In this document: one piece after another, positions 31,748 to 39,777 of the stretch | Layout: each line of letters begins with the position of its first letter | How positions within the stretch are numbered: position 1 is the first letter of the stretch | Notes under the pieces: generated by a model | The model's database searches: none | Told to the model about the DNA's origin: nothing | What the model saw: only the letters and a program-made list of their open reading frames with translations | Made by a program: the position numbers and the translations under genes | Assembly: GCA_036403235.1 (NCBI GenBank) | Contig: DASWRI010000063.1 | Coordinates: 1 to 53,811 of the forward strand | Source of the DNA: JBGTFE01 sp036403235 | GTDB taxonomy: Bacteria > Acidobacteriota > Blastocatellia > Pyrinomonadales > Pyrinomonadaceae | DNA: 53,811 nt | Direction of reading: 5' to 3'

Positions 31748-33241
31748 TTGAGTTTTCAAAACGTAACCGCGGGTGAAGTTTCAGACGCATTAAACGCCGA
31801 ATTTTACGGCGCAAGAGAAAAACTTGTGGCGAGCGTCACGCACGACTCGCGGCAGGCCGGGACGGGCTCGCTGTTCGTCGCCGTTCGCGGTCTGACGATG
31901 GACGGCCATCGCTTCGTTTCGGACGTGATGCGGCGCGGCGCAACCGGAATTATTTCCGAGCTCGATGCGCCCGCAGATTTCAAAGGCGTCTGGCTGAAAG
32001 TCGAAAACGCGCGCTCGGCGCTCGCCCGCGCCGCTTCGGTTATTTACGGAAATCCTTCGCACGCGCTGAAGCTCGTCGGGATAACCGGCACCAACGGCAA
32101 AACGACGACGACTTATTTGTGTTTCGCTCTGGCGGAAGCAAACGGCGAAAAGGCCGCGATGATAACGACGGTCGAATACAAAATCGGCGAAAAGTCGGAG
32201 CCCGCCGTCCGCACGACGCCCGAAGCATCGGATACAAACAAATTTCTGCGCGAGGCGATTGACGAAAGCTGCCAAATGGCGGTGATGGAAACTTCATCAC
32301 AGGCGATTGACCTGCATCGCTGCGACTGGCTCGAATTCAAAGTTGCGATTTTTACGAATTTAACGCGCGACCACCTCGATTATCATCACACGATGGAAAA
32401 TTATTTCGACGCCAAAAAGAAATTGTTCGACGGGCGTCTTGGCGCGCCGCCCGCTTCGTCCGTCATCAATATTGACGACGATTGGGGAGCGCGTTTGGCC
32501 GAAGAATTAAAGGCCAATAATCAAAAAACGGTAACTTTCGCGCAAAACAATCCGGCGGATTTGACCTCCGAGAACACCGAAGTTTCATTAATCAAAGGAA
32601 CGTCTTTTCTTTTAAAGACGCCGCAGGGCGAAAGACAAATCACGTCGCCGCTGGTCGGAAAACCCCACGTTTACAATATGCTCGCGGCCACGGCCGCCGC
32701 GCTCGAGCTCGGCTACGATTTAGATCAAATTCAAAAAGGACTGGAAACGTGCGTCGGCGCGCCCGGACGTTTCGAGAGGGTTCAGCATGACGGCGATTTC
32801 GCCGTCGTCGTCGATTACGCGCATTCGGACGACGCGCTTCTCAACACGCTGCAAACCGCGAGAGATTTAACCGCGGGAAGAATTATCACCGTTTTCGGCT
32901 GCGGCGGCGACCGCGACAAAACAAAACGCGCGCCGATGGGCGAGGCCGCCGGACGCTACAGCGATTTGGTAATCGTCACCTCGGATAATCCGCGCACGGA
33001 AAATCCTCTGCAGATTATCGAGGAAATCGAAGTCGGGCTAAAGAAAACCGGTTGCGAATATCTTTCGATTTCCGACCGCCGCGAAGCGATTTACCGCGCC
33101 ATTGCGCGCGCCAAAACAAACGACGTCGTGCTGATTGCCGGAAAAGGACACGAAACATATCAAATCATCGGCAACGACAAATTTCACTTCGACGACCGCG
33201 AAGTCGCGCGCTGGGCATTGGAAAAATTGAAAGAAGATTGA
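31748..33241 (+). CDS. murE: UDP-MurNAc-tripeptide synthetase (meso-diaminopimelate-adding)
   Basis: Adds the third residue to the peptidoglycan stem peptide in the cytoplasm. The 497 residues show Walker-type GITGTNGKTTT (111-121), ETSSQAIDLHR, and near residue 415 the DNPR motif (SDNPRTENP) that marks meso-diaminopimelate specificity. The start is a TTG at 31748 with GAGG about 8 bases upstream. It stands alone here, outside a dcw cluster. Confidence 0.96.
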   Translation: MSFQNVTAGEVSDALNAEFYGAREKLVASVTHDSRQAGTGSLFVAVRGLTMDGHRFVSDVMRRGATGIISELDAPADFKGVWLKVENARSALARAASVIYGNPSHALKLVGITGTNGKTTTTYLCFALAEANGEKAAMITTVEYKIGEKSEPAVRTTPEASDTNKFLREAIDESCQMAVMETSSQAIDLHRCDWLEFKVAIFTNLTRDHLDYHHTMENYFDAKKKLFDGRLGAPPASSVINIDDDWGARLAEELKANNQKTVTFAQNNPADLTSENTEVSLIKGTSFLLKTPQGERQITSPLVGKPHVYNMLAATAAALELGYDLDQIQKGLETCVGAPGRFERVQHDGDFAVVVDYAHSDDALLNTLQTARDLTAGRIITVFGCGGDRDKTKRAPMGEAAGRYSDLVIVTSDNPRTENPLQIIEEIEVGLKKTGCEYLSISDRREAIYRAIARAKTNDVVLIAGKGHETYQIIGNDKFHFDDREVARWALEKLKED

Positions 33242-33244
33242 AAA

Positions 33245-33297
33245 AGACCTTTGAGCTTTGAAAAAATATCAAAGCTCAAAGGTCTAAAATCTAAAAT
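33245..33297 (-). terminator. Perfect 17-bp hairpin between murE and the methyltransferase gene
   Basis: 33245-33261 pairs with 33269-33285 without mismatch around a 7-base loop. On the minus strand a TTTTT run follows, so it can terminate the methyltransferase transcript. CTAAAAT heptamer words (33285-33297) adjoin it. Confidence 0.7.
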
Positions 33298-33309
33298 CAT
33301 TTAAATTGC

Positions 33310-34107
33310 TCAAACCGCGCTTCTCGCAAATAGATCATCCTGTTTTTCTCTCAGACGCTTTTCGGCGATTTCGATATATTTTTCGTCAATCTCGATTCCG
33401 GTGAATTTTCTCGTTAAATTTTGACAGACGACCGCCGTCGTTCCCGAGCCGAGAAACGGGTCGAGCACCGAATCGTTTTCGCGCGTCGCGCTCAAGACGA
33501 GCATTTCGATTAATTTCAGAGGCTTTTGCGAAGGATGTCCGGCTTTTTCCTTCGAGCTTCCTTTCAGCGACGGAACGCGCAGAATATTGGTCGCGTATTT
33601 TCCCTTTTCGAGATGCTCGCGCCGCGCGTCGAGATTTTTATAACGCTTGTCCTTCAAATACTGCGCGCGCGTTTCGTCGTCATAAGCTATCCGCACGGCG
33701 TCCTTATCAAAATATGCTTTCGCGTCTTTCGTCTTGCGAAGGACGAGAATCATTTCGTAGCAGGGCGTGAAGCTGTCGTAACGCTCGTTGTAGCCGACGG
33801 CGCGGTCCCAGATGAGCATATCGTGAAACTGCAGAATTCTGGTCGCCATCGAGCAGACGTGAAGCCACAGGTGCTCGCGTTTGCCGAGCTGGCCGAAAAT
33901 AAAAAACAAACCGTCATCTTTTAATAATCCGCCCGCTTTTCTAATCCAGTTTTCAGTCCAGCCGAGATATTCTTCTTCGGTCTGCCATTGATTGTCCCAG
34001 TTTTCATCGAGCAAAACCTGAAAATACGGCGGGTCGGCGATTATCGCCTGAAAGCTCTCGGGCTTAAGCCGGGTCAGGAGTTCCTGTGAGTCGCCCTTGT
34101 AAATCAT
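33310..34107 (-). CDS. Orphan DNA methyltransferase (N6-adenine or N4-cytosine, DPPY type)
   Basis: 265 residues. Catalytic DPPY at 25-28 comes before the SAM-binding motif FLGSGTT (around 220), the order of the beta class. The middle part (CYEMILVLRKT, HPSQKPLKLIEML) matches site-specific methylases. No restriction endonuclease lies beside it, so it probably has an epigenetic role. It lies 6 bases after the PilZ gene and is likely cotranscribed with it. Confidence 0.92.
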   Translation of the reverse strand: MIYKGDSQELLTRLKPESFQAIIADPPYFQVLLDENWDNQWQTEEEYLGWTENWIRKAGGLLKDDGLFFIFGQLGKREHLWLHVCSMATRILQFHDMLIWDRAVGYNERYDSFTPCYEMILVLRKTKDAKAYFDKDAVRIAYDDETRAQYLKDKRYKNLDARREHLEKGKYATNILRVPSLKGSSKEKAGHPSQKPLKLIEMLVLSATRENDSVLDPFLGSGTTAVVCQNLTRKFTGIEIDEKYIEIAEKRLREKQDDLFARSAV

Positions 34108-34113
34108 ATTAAA

Positions 34114-34449
34114 TCAGTCTTCTCGAAGGGTGTCGGTAAATTTTTCGAGAAAATCCCTTTGCGCTTCCGAAAGCTCGATAAAGCGAATGGCGAAGCCGAT
34201 TTCGAAAAAGTGATTGACGACTTCGCCCCAGAATTGAATTTTTCTGCCGTCGGTCAGCGGAAAAAACACTTTGACGTTTTCGCCGTCTTCGACCTCGCCC
34301 GAACACAAAACGAAACAGCCGAGCACGCTGATGTCGCTGATTGTGCCCGTTTTGCGGCCGATTAGGCCTTCCCACTCGATGTCGATATTAACCGGAAACC
34401 GCTCGATTATCCGCCGGTCTTTACCGCTTCTTCTGTCTTTTATTGCCAT
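34114..34449 (-). CDS. PilZ-domain protein, putative cyclic di-GMP receptor
   Basis: 111 residues form a single PilZ beta-barrel. The two cyclic di-GMP motifs are visible: an Arg-rich segment at the N-terminus (RRIIERFPVN, about 13-22) and DISVLG (about 39-44, D-x-S-x-x-G). It is cytoplasmic. The gene starts right after a heptamer element, with no Shine-Dalgarno, and runs on into the methyltransferase gene. Confidence 0.88.
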   Translation of the reverse strand: MAIKDRRSGKDRRIIERFPVNIDIEWEGLIGRKTGTISDISVLGCFVLCSGEVEDGENVKVFFPLTDGRKIQFWGEVVNHFFEIGFAIRFIELSEAQRDFLEKFTDTLRED

Positions 34450-34452
34450 TTA

Positions 34453-34530
34453 TTTAAATGGAAAGTTGAAAACGGAAAACGAAAAATAAAAGAAGCTCTT
34501 AAATTTTCCATTTTCCATTTTCCGTTTTCC
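34453..34530. repeat. Two-armed heptamer hairpin between the permease and PilZ genes
   Basis: GGAAAAC-type words on one side and TTTTCCA/TTTTCCG words on the other, 7-bp period. It spans nearly the whole gap from the permease stop to the PilZ start. Confidence 0.85.
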
Positions 34531-34534
34531 GTTT

Positions 34535-36007
34535 CTATTCTTCAATCGTTTCCCCGCGATTTCTGCTCGTCAAATAATAATAAACGGGCAATCCGATGAG
34601 AATCAAGATAATTCCCGTAAACGCCTGAAACGGCGCGTTAATCATCGTATTTATCAAAAGAAACGCGGCGACCAGCAAAAATAAAATCGGGACGACCGGA
34701 TAACCGAACGCTTTATACGGCCGGTTCAAATCGGGGTATTTGCGACGGAAGACGAAAATCGAAGACGTTACCAGCGCGTAAAATATCCAAGAGCCGAAAA
34801 TAACGTAGTCGGTCAGAGTGTCGAACGAACCGGAAAGCGCGAGAACGCAGGCCCAGACGCCCTGCACGATTAAAGCGATGACCGGAACGCGCGTTCCGCT
34901 CGAAAGCCGGCCCATCGGCTCGAACATCAAACCGTCTTTCGCCATCGCATACGGCACGCGCGCGCCGGTTAAAATCGATGTGTGCAGCGTTCCGATTGAC
35001 GAAAGCATTAAACCGATGGTAAAAATCGAGACGCAGACGCCGGACGCGTAACTCGCGATATTGCCGCTGAAAAATTTCGAAACGACTTCCCTTGCAACCG
35101 ATGAATCTTTTGAAACCGAAGCAATCGAAGTCGGGTCGAGCACATGAAAATAGGCGAAATGCACAAAAACGTAAAGAATCATAATCACGATTGTGCCGCC
35201 GATTAAAGCAATCGGGATATTTTTTCCAGGATTTTTTATTTCGCCCGCGACGAGCGACAGATTGTTCCAGCCGTCGTAGCCCCAGAGCGCGCCGAGCATC
35301 GCCGCGCCGAAACCGGCGACAAACGAATAATTTGCCGAGCCGTATCTGACCGAATCCGCTACGCCCTCGCACTTTCCGCCGTCGCTTATCATCGACAAAT
35401 GCTCGAAAGTTCCGCCCGTCACCCAGACGAACGCGCCGATTCCGACAAACGCAATCAGAGCGACTTTGACAAACGTCAAAACGGTCGCGATTTTTCCGCT
35501 CAAAACGACCGAGGCGCAGTTTATCGTCGTAAAAATTACAATCAGCATGATGCCGACGATTTGCAGCGAAGTTATTTCAAGTTGATAGCCGAAAACGTTT
35601 GTGTTGACAATCGTCTGTTTCAATTTCCCGCCGAAAAAATCGTTCAGCCCAATCGCAAACGTAACGGCGACGGCGGCCTGCGCGCCGGTTTTTCCGACGA
35701 ATATAAGCATCCAGCCGTATAAAAAGCTCGAAACGCGCCCGTAGGCGTCGCGCAGAAAGACGTATTCGCCGCCCGCTTCGGGTTTCATCGCCGAAAGCTC
35801 GGCGTATGTCAGCGCGCCCGCGAGCGATAAAATTCCCGCCGCAATCCAGACGATAATTACCCAGACCGGGTCGCCGACGTTGCACGTCATCACGCGCGCT
35901 TTCAAAAACACGCCCGTCCCGATGACGTTTCCGATAATTATCGAAATCGCCGCAACAAGTCCCAAACCGCGTAACAAAGTAACTTTACTCGACAAATTTT
36001 CAGCCAT
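34535..36007 (-). CDS. APC-family amino acid permease
   Basis: 490 residues with about 12 hydrophobic helices. The N-terminal helix 1 has the family glycine motif IIGNVIGTGVF (residues 21-31), a hallmark of amino-acid/polyamine/organocation transporters. The WGYDGWNNLSLVAGEIKNPGKN block (shown in part, YDGWNNLSLVAGE) places it with LAT-like or cationic amino-acid exchangers. An inner-membrane location is expected. The substrate cannot be told. Confidence 0.93.
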   Translation of the reverse strand: MAENLSSKVTLLRGLGLVAAISIIIGNVIGTGVFLKARVMTCNVGDPVWVIIVWIAAGILSLAGALTYAELSAMKPEAGGEYVFLRDAYGRVSSFLYGWMLIFVGKTGAQAAVAVTFAIGLNDFFGGKLKQTIVNTNVFGYQLEITSLQIVGIMLIVIFTTINCASVVLSGKIATVLTFVKVALIAFVGIGAFVWVTGGTFEHLSMISDGGKCEGVADSVRYGSANYSFVAGFGAAMLGALWGYDGWNNLSLVAGEIKNPGKNIPIALIGGTIVIMILYVFVHFAYFHVLDPTSIASVSKDSSVAREVVSKFFSGNIASYASGVCVSIFTIGLMLSSIGTLHTSILTGARVPYAMAKDGLMFEPMGRLSSGTRVPVIALIVQGVWACVLALSGSFDTLTDYVIFGSWIFYALVTSSIFVFRRKYPDLNRPYKAFGYPVVPILFLLVAAFLLINTMINAPFQAFTGIILILIGLPVYYYLTSRNRGETIEE

Positions 36008-36015
36008 AGATTTTT

Positions 36016-37506
36016 GTGTTTAGAAAAGATTTGACTCGTTTTGAATCTTACGACAAAAAACCGCGTAAAGAAAAGCTAAATTGTCGTGTTAAAATCTCAA
36101 ACGTGCGCAAAATAAATCTGTCCGCCGACGATTTAGTCAAATCTTTGCTCGAAATTTCCAAAACCGAAACTGTCTGCCTGCTGGACAGCGGCGGCGTTTC
36201 GCATCAAGGCTCGCATCTTTTGATTGCCGGAATCGAGCCAATCGAAACTCTGGAAATTGAAAATAAAACGGCGGAAGAAACGCTCGAAGTTTTTGACCGG
36301 AAGCTCGCGCAAAGCTTCGCCTCAATTTTTACAATCTCTTATGATTTCGGTTTGAAACTTGAAAAAATCAATCCGCGCCGAAAAAAATTTAAGGCTTTCA
36401 AAGAACCCGACGTTTTTCTCGCGCTTTTCGATTGTTTAGTAATTCACGATTACGACACGAGCGAAACTTTTCTCATTGGAAACAAAAATAATTTTGACAG
36501 AATCGAAAAAATACTCCAAAGCTCGGCAACTTTCCGCAACTCTGAAACTTTCTGCAGCTCTTCCGTAATTTCAAACTTTACACGCGGCGAATATCTCGAA
36601 ACCATCGAAAAAATAAAGGAGCTTATCCGTCGCGGCGATACATACCAGACAAATTTAACGCAGCAGATTCGCGCCAAATTGCCCGAAAATCTCGCGCCGC
36701 AGCAAATCTTCTGGAATTTAAGAAAAAATCATCCCGCCCCGTTTGCCGCCTTTCTGAAAAGACGCGACGACTTTGTCATTTCCGCTTCGCCCGAAAGATT
36801 TTTTAAAGTGGAAAGCGGAAAGCGGAAAGCGGAAAATGGAGTTTTTTCCGATTCATCCCTCATCTTTCATCCTTCATCCCTTATTTCCGTTTCGCCGATA
36901 AAAGGAACGAGGCCGCGCGGAAAAACTTTTGAGGAAGATTTTCAGTTAAAAAACGAATTATTAAATTCAGCCAAAGACCGCGCCGAAAACATTATGATTG
37001 TCGACCTTTTGCGCAACGACATCGGCCGCATCTGCGAATTCGGCAGCGTCCGCGTCGAAAGGCTTTGCGATTTAGCCGAGCATCCGACGCTTTTTCATCT
37101 CGTCTCGACCATCAACGGAACTCTGCGCGAAAAACTTCGATTTTCCGACATAATTCGCGCCCTTTTTCCCTGCGGCTCAATCACCGGCGCGCCGAAAATC
37201 CGCACAATGCGGATAATCGACGAGCTCGAAACCGCCAACCGAGGTCTTTCGATGGGCGCAATCGGATATTCAGTCAATAGTGAAAAATTAAAAATTAAAA
37301 ATTCAGAAAAAAACAATTTTTCACTATTCACTATTCCCTTTTTACTGGACTTGTCCGTCGCCATTCGGACGATGGTCGTCAGAAATTCTGAAGCCATTTT
37401 TAACGTCGGCGGCGGCATCGTGATTGACAGCATTCCCGAACAGGAATACGAAGAAACGCTCATAAAAGCAAAGGCTTTACTTCAATCAATTAACGCGAAA
37501 TTATAA
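36016..37506 (+). CDS. pabB: Aminodeoxychorismate synthase component I, with two in-frame repeat insertions
   Basis: Makes aminodeoxychorismate from chorismate for folate. The 496 residues (GTG start at 36016; a GTG at 36103 is possible) contain ISASPERFF, PIKGTRPRG, AKDRAENIMIVDLLRND, GSITGAPK and VGGGIV, all family hallmarks. Compared with E. coli PabB, the loop between SPERF and PIKGT is about 20 residues longer, and that between GAIGY and AIRT about 19 residues longer. Both extra stretches are translated from heptamer repeats. The core motifs are intact, so activity is likely kept. Anthranilate synthase I is the alternative, but the solo PabB architecture fits better. Confidence 0.9.
   Translation: MFRKDLTRFESYDKKPRKEKLNCRVKISNVRKINLSADDLVKSLLEISKTETVCLLDSGGVSHQGSHLLIAGIEPIETLEIENKTAEETLEVFDRKLAQSFASIFTISYDFGLKLEKINPRRKKFKAFKEPDVFLALFDCLVIHDYDTSETFLIGNKNNFDRIEKILQSSATFRNSETFCSSSVISNFTRGEYLETIEKIKELIRRGDTYQTNLTQQIRAKLPENLAPQQIFWNLRKNHPAPFAAFLKRRDDFVISASPERFFKVESGKRKAENGVFSDSSLIFHPSSLISVSPIKGTRPRGKTFEEDFQLKNELLNSAKDRAENIMIVDLLRNDIGRICEFGSVRVERLCDLAEHPTLFHLVSTINGTLREKLRFSDIIRALFPCGSITGAPKIRTMRIIDELETANRGLSMGAIGYSVNSEKLKIKNSEKNNFSLFTIPFLLDLSVAIRTMVVRNSEAIFNVGGGIVIDSIPEQEYEETLIKAKALLQSINAKL
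36808..36886. repeat. Heptamer element inside pabB (insertion 1)
   Basis: GCGGAAA words (36808-36840) and TTCATCC words (36852-36886), both with strict 7-bp period, encode the extra loop after SPERF. The two arms use different words and do not pair well. Confidence 0.85.
37276..37342. repeat. Heptamer hairpin inside pabB (insertion 2)
   Basis: AATAGTGAAAAATT (37276-37289) is perfectly complementary to AATTTTTCACTATT (37315-37328). AAAAATT and TTCACTA words repeat every 7 bases. It encodes the extra loop before AIRT. Confidence 0.9.
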
Positions 37507-37654
37507 AGTGAGTCGATATTCAACATTGTCCCAAAGCAAAATTAGATGAAGCGAAAAGCGAGGCAATTGTTTACGAATAAAGTTTTTTACGCAAAATTTT
37601 GCTGATTTTTACGTATATAAAATTGGGCTAGGTATTTTGCTAATCTCTATTTTC

Positions 37655-37695
37655 GAGGACTGATTTGAAGAAATTCGATTTAGTCCTCTTTTTTT
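37655..37695 (+). terminator. Intrinsic terminator between pabB and the ExbD-like gene
   Basis: GAGGACT (37655-37661) and AGTCCTC (37682-37688) followed by a run of seven T. It separates the exbD-like gene, 68 bases on, from pabB. Confidence 0.7.
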
Positions 37696-37762
37696 GCTGT
37701 TTTTGCGGAACTTTTTCCGACCGGCGGTGTCTAATTTAGAAAACCTTAAAGGAGAAAAAATT

Positions 37763-38224
37763 ATGTCTAAGCCTGTTATAAACGTGACGCCTTTGATTGA
37801 CGTTCTGCTCGTGCTTTTGATTATCTTTATGATTGCCGCGCCGCAAAAGCCGACCGATTTTAAGACGAAGATTCCGCAGGAAGCAAAACAAATGAGCGAG
37901 AAACCGAATCCGTACACTCTGGTCGTGGCGATTGTCGGAAATGCGAGCCTGCGCCTGAATCAAATAAAAAATCTGGGAACAGTCGGCGAGCCTCAACCGC
38001 TGATTAAAAAGCTTTCGGAAGTTTTTGCCGACCGCACGGAAAATCACGTCTATACGGAAGGTTTGGCGACGCGCGAAGACCTTCCCGAAGCAGAAAAAAT
38101 CGAAAAAACCGTATTTATCAAAGCGCCGCGTTCTCTGGATTACGGAAGCGTCGCGAAAGTCATCGACGCCGTTAAAATGTCGGGCGCAAATCCAATCAGC
38201 CTGCAAATCGACGCGCTCGAATAA
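37763..38224 (+). CDS. ExbD/TolR family membrane protein
   Basis: 153 residues from the ATG behind AAGGAG. One transmembrane helix near the N-terminus carries the family Asp (NVTPLIDVLLVLLIIFMI, residues 7-24), which in this family conducts protons. The rest is a periplasmic domain. Partners of the TolQ/ExbB type are absent nearby. The start choice discards 23 residues with no family match. Confidence 0.9.
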   Translation: MSKPVINVTPLIDVLLVLLIIFMIAAPQKPTDFKTKIPQEAKQMSEKPNPYTLVVAIVGNASLRLNQIKNLGTVGEPQPLIKKLSEVFADRTENHVYTEGLATREDLPEAEKIEKTVFIKAPRSLDYGSVAKVIDAVKMSGANPISLQIDALE

Positions 38225-38283
38225 ACTGAAAGATGAAAGGTGAAAACTGAAATGTAAAAAACAGCTTTCACCTTTTATCTTTC
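38225..38283. repeat. Heptamer element after the ExbD-like gene
   Basis: ACTGAAA GATGAAA GGTGAAA ACTGAAA on the left, TTTCACC TTTTATC on the right, 7-bp period. It starts directly after the stop codon. Confidence 0.75.
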
Positions 38284-38295
38284 GCCCAAAAACCC

Positions 38296-38325
38296 TTCTC
38301 TAAAAAAAGTATTTTGTGGTATAAT
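38296..38325 (+). promoter_or_regulatory. Extended -10 promoter of the J-protein gene
   Basis: TGGTATAAT (38317-38325) with TTCTCTAAAA upstream (spacing 18). Same layout as at the CHAT gene. Confidence 0.5.
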
Positions 38326-38390
38326 TTTCTTGCCTGAAAGCTTGGTTTCGCACTTTTGCTTATCTGCACTCCAAACAACATTTTTTTGCG

Positions 38391-39200
38391 ATGGTGAATC
38401 ACTACAAAGTATTGAAAGTTTCACCGAAGGCCTCAAACGCCGAGATAAAATCGGCTTATCGTCGCCTTGCAAGAAAGCTGCATCCCGACGTCAACGGAAA
38501 CTCGCAAAAAAACCGTCACGAATTTGCCGAAATCGCCAAAGCTTACGAGGTTTTGGGAAATCCGAAGACGCGCGCCGAATACGACCGGCAAACTCTTAAA
38601 TCACAGTACAACAATTCAAACGGCGGCAGCTCGGTTTTCTCGTCCGACAACCAGCACGCGCGCCGCTGGCGGCAGATGGCTTACGAGCGACGCTATAACG
38701 AAATTATCGACCGGATGATTGCCGACGAACGCCGCGAGACGATTGCCTTGCAGAGAGTAATTTTTCCGCTGGTCGCGCTTTTTCTTTCGACCTGTTTTGT
38801 CGCGATTTTCAAACCGCTGATTTGGACGAAATCCGAGCTGGTCGGCAAAATTATTTTGCTCTCCTTGTTTATCGCCGGAGTTCTGCATCTTATCAACCGG
38901 ATTCGCTCCGGGCTCGACCGCTATACTTACAGCGAAAATCTGCACGATTCGATTCTCGAAGAAAACGAGCCAGAAACAAAACCTTTTACGCGCTTTAAGG
39001 CGATTACGTTTTTGCTTCTGGGACTTTGTTTGAGTCTCGGCGTCGGGCTTTTAATCGGCAACGTGTTCAGCGTCTCAATCGACGAAACGATGCCCTCGCT
39101 TTTTACTTCCGCCTTTCGGCCGGAAATAATCTTCTACCCGCCGATTGCCGTTTTGCTCGTCGATTTGATGCACTCGATTGCATCGCATTTTGAATATTAA
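38391..39200 (+). CDS. Membrane-anchored J-domain (DnaJ-like) protein
   Basis: 269 residues. The N-terminal J-domain (residues 3-67, with HPD at about 31-33 in KLHPDVNG) stimulates Hsp70 ATPase. There is no G/F, zinc-finger or C-terminal DnaJ substrate domain. Instead four hydrophobic segments appear in the remainder (around 125-145, 150-170, 200-225 and 240-262). It is probably an inner-membrane Hsp70 recruiter. It starts at an ATG with no clear Shine-Dalgarno. Confidence 0.88.
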   Translation: MVNHYKVLKVSPKASNAEIKSAYRRLARKLHPDVNGNSQKNRHEFAEIAKAYEVLGNPKTRAEYDRQTLKSQYNNSNGGSSVFSSDNQHARRWRQMAYERRYNEIIDRMIADERRETIALQRVIFPLVALFLSTCFVAIFKPLIWTKSELVGKIILLSLFIAGVLHLINRIRSGLDRYTYSENLHDSILEENEPETKPFTRFKAITFLLLGLCLSLGVGLLIGNVFSVSIDETMPSLFTSAFRPEIIFYPPIAVLLVDLMHSIASHFEY

Positions 39201-39211
39201 AGCAACCTTTC

Positions 39212-39240
39212 TTGACATCCTTTTTTCTAATAGCTATACT
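39212..39240 (+). promoter_or_regulatory. Strong sigma-70 promoter of rpsT
   Basis: Consensus TTGACA (39212-39217) and TATACT (39235-39240), spacing exactly 17. Start codon about 60 bases downstream. Confidence 0.85.
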
Positions 39241-39303
39241 CTGTAGTTTCTCAATTTTGAGAAATTTTTCACTTTATTATCTGGAGAGATACGGAGAGTT
39301 TTA

Positions 39304-39570
39304 ATGCCAAATCATAAATCAGCCGAAAAGCGCGACCGACAAAATGAAAAACGCCGCGCCGTAAACCGCAACAACCGCAGCGCGCTGCGCACGCAAATCA
39401 AAAAACTTCGCACGGCCTTGACCGGAACCGATAACAATCAAACCCGCGAGCTGCTTAATCCGACGATTGCGTTGATAGATAAAGCGGTCAACAAAGGAAT
39501 TTTACACAGAAATACCGCGGCGCGTTACAAATCGCGTTTAACGAGTCACGTCAACGATTTAGCCCAGTAA
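39304..39570 (+). CDS. rpsT: 30S ribosomal protein S20
   Basis: 88 residues, highly basic and helical. Family-typical N-terminus (MPNHKSAEKRDRQNEKRRA), the KKLRTAL helix and the late NTAARYKSRLT motif. The Shine-Dalgarno is GGAGAG. It has its own promoter and an intrinsic terminator, so it is a monocistronic unit. Confidence 0.97.
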   Translation: MPNHKSAEKRDRQNEKRRAVNRNNRSALRTQIKKLRTALTGTDNNQTRELLNPTIALIDKAVNKGILHRNTAARYKSRLTSHVNDLAQ

Positions 39571-39616
39571 AAAAAGGACTAAAACCTCATACTTCATAGT
39601 TTTCTCCTTTGATTTA

Positions 39617-39658
39617 CGGAAGCAAGCCAAAAGCCGGGTTTGCTTCCGATTTTTTTTT
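39617..39658 (+). terminator. Intrinsic terminator of rpsT
   Basis: CGGAAGCAA (39617-39625) pairs with TTGCTTCCG (39640-39648), followed by a run of nine T. Confidence 0.9.
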
Positions 39659-39666
39659 GCAAGAAA

Positions 39667-39738
39667 TCCGCCGCAAATAACACGAATTACACAAATAATA
39701 ATTATCATTTATTCGTGTTATCCGTGTTATTCGTGGCT
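39667..39738. repeat. AACACGAAT-type hairpin repeat
   Basis: ATAACACGAAT (39677-39687) pairs with ATTCGTGTTAT (39711-39721). Word period is about 9. It sits between the rpsT terminator and the holA stop. Confidence 0.75.
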
Positions 39739-39777
39739 AAAATCTTTCTCCCGTGTTTTTTTCGTGTTTGTTCGTAA

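Noticed and set aside
33310..34107. A restriction-modification system around the methyltransferase
   Set aside because: Neighbours are PilZ, a permease and murE; no endonuclease-like gene is present.
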